A stretch of 64,000 bases of DNA from Clostridia bacterium. GTDB taxonomy: Bacteria > Bacillota > Clostridia > UMGS1810. Below the pieces are notes generated by a model, which was given only the letters and a program-made list of their open reading frames with translations, had not been told where the DNA came from and ran no database searches. The stretch lies in the NCBI GenBank assembly GCA_017621495.1, contig JAGATB010000003.1:1-64000 (forward strand), written 5' to 3'. The position numbers and the translations under genes were made by a program. This document shows positions 61,947-64,000 of the stretch, one piece after another. Position 1 is the stretch's first letter; the number at the start of each line of letters is the position of its first letter.

Positions 61947-62086
61947 GGTGTCAAAATGGGCGCAAAGCTTTTATAAATATACGCACCCAAAAAGACACCT
62001 TTAAGGTCACTTTAGCCTATCGGCATATACGGTATTCAGTTACGTGCCGTAACTTCATACCGATGTTGTCCTGAGCAGTGGCTCAG
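61947..62086. other. Cluster of three structured hairpins, possible origin or structured RNA
   Basis: Hairpin A: GGTGTC-AAAA-TGGG (61947) with CCCA-AAAA-GACACC (to 61999). Hairpin B: CGGTAT-tca-GTTACG-tgc-CGTAAC-ttc-ATACCG (62030-62062). Hairpin C: CTGAGC-AGTG-GCTCAG (62071-62086). None ends in a good T tract. Location after the helicase fits an origin of transfer or replication, or a leader for the 62128 gene. Confidence 0.5.
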
Positions 62087-62127
62087 TCCAATATTTGTAG
62101 ATTAGATTAAGAAAGAAGGAGTTTAGC

Positions 62128-62379
62128 ATGAGAACAACTGCATACGAAGTAAGAAAGAATGGTTATAAATTTTCGGTTGAACTTGATTTTGGCGGAGAAC
62201 CGGGTGGTGAATATACCTGTTGGATCTGCCATGATGGAAAACCTTTATTGAATCCAAATACCAACAGACAAGTAACAAAAGATTTTGGTACAAAGTTCAA
62301 TAAATATCATTTTGAAAGATTTGTTGATAAATTTATCAAAAATCCTGATTATAGAGAAAAAATTATAAACAACGGTTAA
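62128..62379 (+). CDS. Small hypothetical protein
   Basis: An 83-residue protein (RTTAYEVRKNGYKFSVELDF, GGEPGGEYTCWICHDGKPLL). Single CxxC. AAGAAGGAG is 8-9 bases before ATG 62128. No family recognised. Confidence 0.6.
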   Translation: MRTTAYEVRKNGYKFSVELDFGGEPGGEYTCWICHDGKPLLNPNTNRQVTKDFGTKFNKYHFERFVDKFIKNPDYREKIINNG

Positions 62380-62447
62380 TATACATGAAATTTGCCAATA
62401 AAACTGTTATTTTAAAGTAACTATAGAAATACGATACGGAGGTTAAA

Positions 62448-63098
62448 ATTATAGAAAGCTCAAACAAAAAAATTGTTATTAACACAATCAAAGAAATAAA
62501 AAAAGAATATGAATCCGGTAAACATTTATCGGAATTGAACTTTACGAATATTATCGAAGTTTTAAATTACATATCTGACCATACGGATGGAGAAGATTTT
62601 TATAATGCATATCATACTATCGCTGGATGCTTGGACAGCCTTACTGAATATATTCTTCAATACTCAGATTATGCTGGATATTATTCATCAAATCCGAAAT
62701 CCAATAAAAAGGATTGCAATTATAAATTTAAAACTAATAGACAGCTACAGAAAGACCTTTATACAAAAGGGCGAAAAGTAAATCAATATTTATTCTGCAA
62801 TTTTGTGAAGACAAATGATAATGGAGAGGAATATTACAGCTTTGATTATATTCTGGGAACGGAGCATCATTTTGAAAAAAAATCCGATGATAATATATGG
62901 TATGATAAAATATGCAAAAGTCTTACATCAGAAGAGAAAGATATACTTGATTATAGAATGATGGGACTAACACTTGAAAAGTGCTCTGATAAAACAGGCT
63001 TGAGTATAAAGCAGGTGAGAAATAGACTTGATAAGTGCAAAAAGAAGATCTCTCCGTTTATAAAAGAAATCAGCGAGCAATTTGTGAAAAATATGTAA
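62448..63098 (+). CDS. Sigma-70 region 4-like protein with ATT/ATA start
   Basis: A 216-codon frame whose front lacks ATG/GTG/TTG: GGAGG (62438-62442), then ATT at 62448 and ATA at 62451. The first residues IESSNKKIVINTIKEIKKEY look protein-like. The C-terminal 60 residues (LTSEEKDILDYRMMGLTLEK, CSDKTGLSIKQVRNRLDKCK) are an HTH like sigma region 4. TTG 62535 is an alternative start but has no ribosome binding site. Similar phage-like proteins regulate late genes; role here unknown. Confidence 0.65.
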   Translation: MIESSNKKIVINTIKEIKKEYESGKHLSELNFTNIIEVLNYISDHTDGEDFYNAYHTIAGCLDSLTEYILQYSDYAGYYSSNPKSNKKDCNYKFKTNRQLQKDLYTKGRKVNQYLFCNFVKTNDNGEEYYSFDYILGTEHHFEKKSDDNIWYDKICKSLTSEEKDILDYRMMGLTLEKCSDKTGLSIKQVRNRLDKCKKKISPFIKEISEQFVKNM

Positions 63099-63399
63099 AA
63101 TAACTGTAAATATTTTTTGAAAAAGGACAAAATTGACAAATTTGAGGGCATATATATTAGAGGATGAAATATTATTCGGTTTCCATAATCGCCGTTATAG
63201 TGAAATGGATTCTTGTGTGGGGTGTCTAAGATGGACATACCTTCGAATGACGGAATTTAAATGATGAAGATTCTTTTCGAAGAAGGTATCAGGGTTTTAT
63301 CGACCCCTTAACACAGATGTTTCTTTCTCCACTCTATTTTTTACTTTCTTAGTAAGCGTATTAGTAAATTTATAGAGTGTATAATGAAAGGAGAAGAAT

Positions 63400-63576
63400 A
63401 TGTTAAAAGAGCGGATAAAAAATTATTTGCACACTACAGGCATTCCTATGACAAAATTCTGCAAACGTCTTGGCTTATGCACAGCAACGATTTACAGATA
63501 CTTAAAAGATGATTTGCGTTTGTCTGCAGATACTGAAAATCGAATTAAAGATTATTTAGAAAAATTTAGTTTTTAA
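63400..63576 (+). CDS. Small HTH protein
   Basis: A 58-residue Cro/C1-like protein (MLKERIKNYLHTTGIPMTKF, CKRLGLCTATIYRYLKDDLR). ATG 63400 with AAAGGAGAAG upstream and TATAAT at 63379. The gap 63099-63399 before it shows no gene. Confidence 0.7.
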   Translation: MLKERIKNYLHTTGIPMTKFCKRLGLCTATIYRYLKDDLRLSADTENRIKDYLEKFSF

Positions 63577-63603
63577 AGTGAGACTATAGCCTTAAAAGTG
63601 TAG

Positions 63604-63625
63604 GGGACTCCTATCTGTTAGGAGT
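63604..63625 (+). terminator. Small hairpin after the HTH gene
   Basis: ACTCCTA, TCTGT, TAGGAGT, followed by A-rich sequence. Weak on the plus strand. Confidence 0.35.
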
Positions 63626-63707
63626 AAAAAGAAAAACAGAGCCACAAATTAGACATAGAAGACTTTAATTTTATGACTGAATTTATGGGTATTATAAAGG
63701 AGGAACG

Positions 63708-64000
63708 ATGAATGATAATAACCAAAATAAAAAAAGAGAGGTACAACCTCTTTTAATACATAATGAAACAAAAAGATGCACTAAATGCGGAAGAGATTTA
63801 CCAATTGAGAGATTTTGTAAAAATCATAGTTGGTGTAAGAGCTGTCGCAGTACACACTCTTCAGAATTGAAAGGAACTATTACTGAGAAAAACATTGTAA
63901 AAATAGAAAGGCTTTATAAAAAACCTTTACCTATAAGGATTCTTGATGTCAAGCAAGCAGGAATAAAAACAATAGCTCTCGATGAATACTTTGTCGAATT
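63708..64000 (+). CDS. Zinc-ribbon protein, runs off the window
   Basis: ATG 63708 after AAAGGAGGAAC. The visible 97 residues start MNDNNQNKKREVQPLLIHNE and contain RCTKCGRDLPIERFCKNHSW, CKSCRS, a CxxC...CxxC zinc-ribbon seen in phage HNH-type or packaging-adjacent proteins. No stop before the window end, so the gene is partial. Confidence 0.65.
   Translation, partial: MNDNNQNKKREVQPLLIHNETKRCTKCGRDLPIERFCKNHSWCKSCRSTHSSELKGTITEKNIVKIERLYKKPLPIRILDVKQAGIKTIALDEYFVE

Overview
The window is a stretch of chromosome from a low-GC, spore-forming Bacillota, most likely an anaerobic gut-type member of Clostridia. Evidence: two SpoVB-like flippases, the yabO(rqcP)-yabP-yabQ-divIC-yabR sporulation/division cluster, a manganese catalase of the CotJC/KatN type, standard genetic code, strong GGAGG ribosome binding sites and TTGACA-N17-TATAAT promoters. 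The S-layer-anchored carbohydrate machinery resembles surface enzymes of pectin- or hemicellulose-degrading gut clostridia, but species and substrate cannot be fixed from sequence alone.

Layout. 0.1-5.6 kb is conserved core: divergent SpoVB/MurJ-type flippases, rqcP, yabP, yabQ, divIC, an S1-domain protein, tRNA-Leu and initiator tRNA-Met. 5.6-8.5 kb is a three-gene cassette (RpiR regulator, alkaline-phosphatase-fold enzyme, AEC transporter) set into the tRNA-fMet terminator, followed by an IS66 remnant and a truncated DUF4143 protein. 9.9-14.1 kb is an amino-sugar locus (AraC regulator, NagB-like, Gfo/Idh/MocA oxidoreductase, NagA). 14.2-16.7 kb holds two tandem beta-lactamase-fold serine hydrolases. 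16.8-20.1 kb carries Mn-catalase, SecG, a Rossmann protein, TmcAL and tRNA-Lys. 20.1-21.7 kb is a repeat-rich patch containing a type III toxin-antitoxin locus: a ToxN/CptN-like toxin preceded by an RNA with two tandem pseudoknot repeats and a terminator.

21.9-48.7 kb is a large glycan-use locus: AraC regulator, GH3 beta-glucosidase, then about 23.7 kb of closely spaced co-directional genes (two ABC sugar permeases, five very large secreted proteins, an SLH-domain protein, a solute-binding lipoprotein, a large cytoplasmic glycosidase, a PHP phosphoesterase). The picture is surface capture and cleavage of a polysaccharide, ABC import of the oligosaccharide, and intracellular hydrolysis by GH3 and the large glycosidase. 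No ABC ATPase is encoded here, so a shared MsmK-type ATPase is presumably used.

49.4-64 kb is accessory DNA, probably an integrative or mobilizable element running past the right edge: HU-like protein, ArdC-domain stub, serine recombinase, XRE-Fic-small-protein cassette, several HTH regulators, a DExH helicase, a sigma-region-4-like protein and many unknowns. It has three distinctive features: a 14-bp dyad CAC-N8-GTG that sits inside promoter spacers and recurs eight times; a predicted minus-strand small RNA whose three hairpins all present CGCCAA in the loop; and two genes that have an excellent ribosome binding site but ATTATA where the start codon should be. No CRISPR array or rRNA gene was seen.
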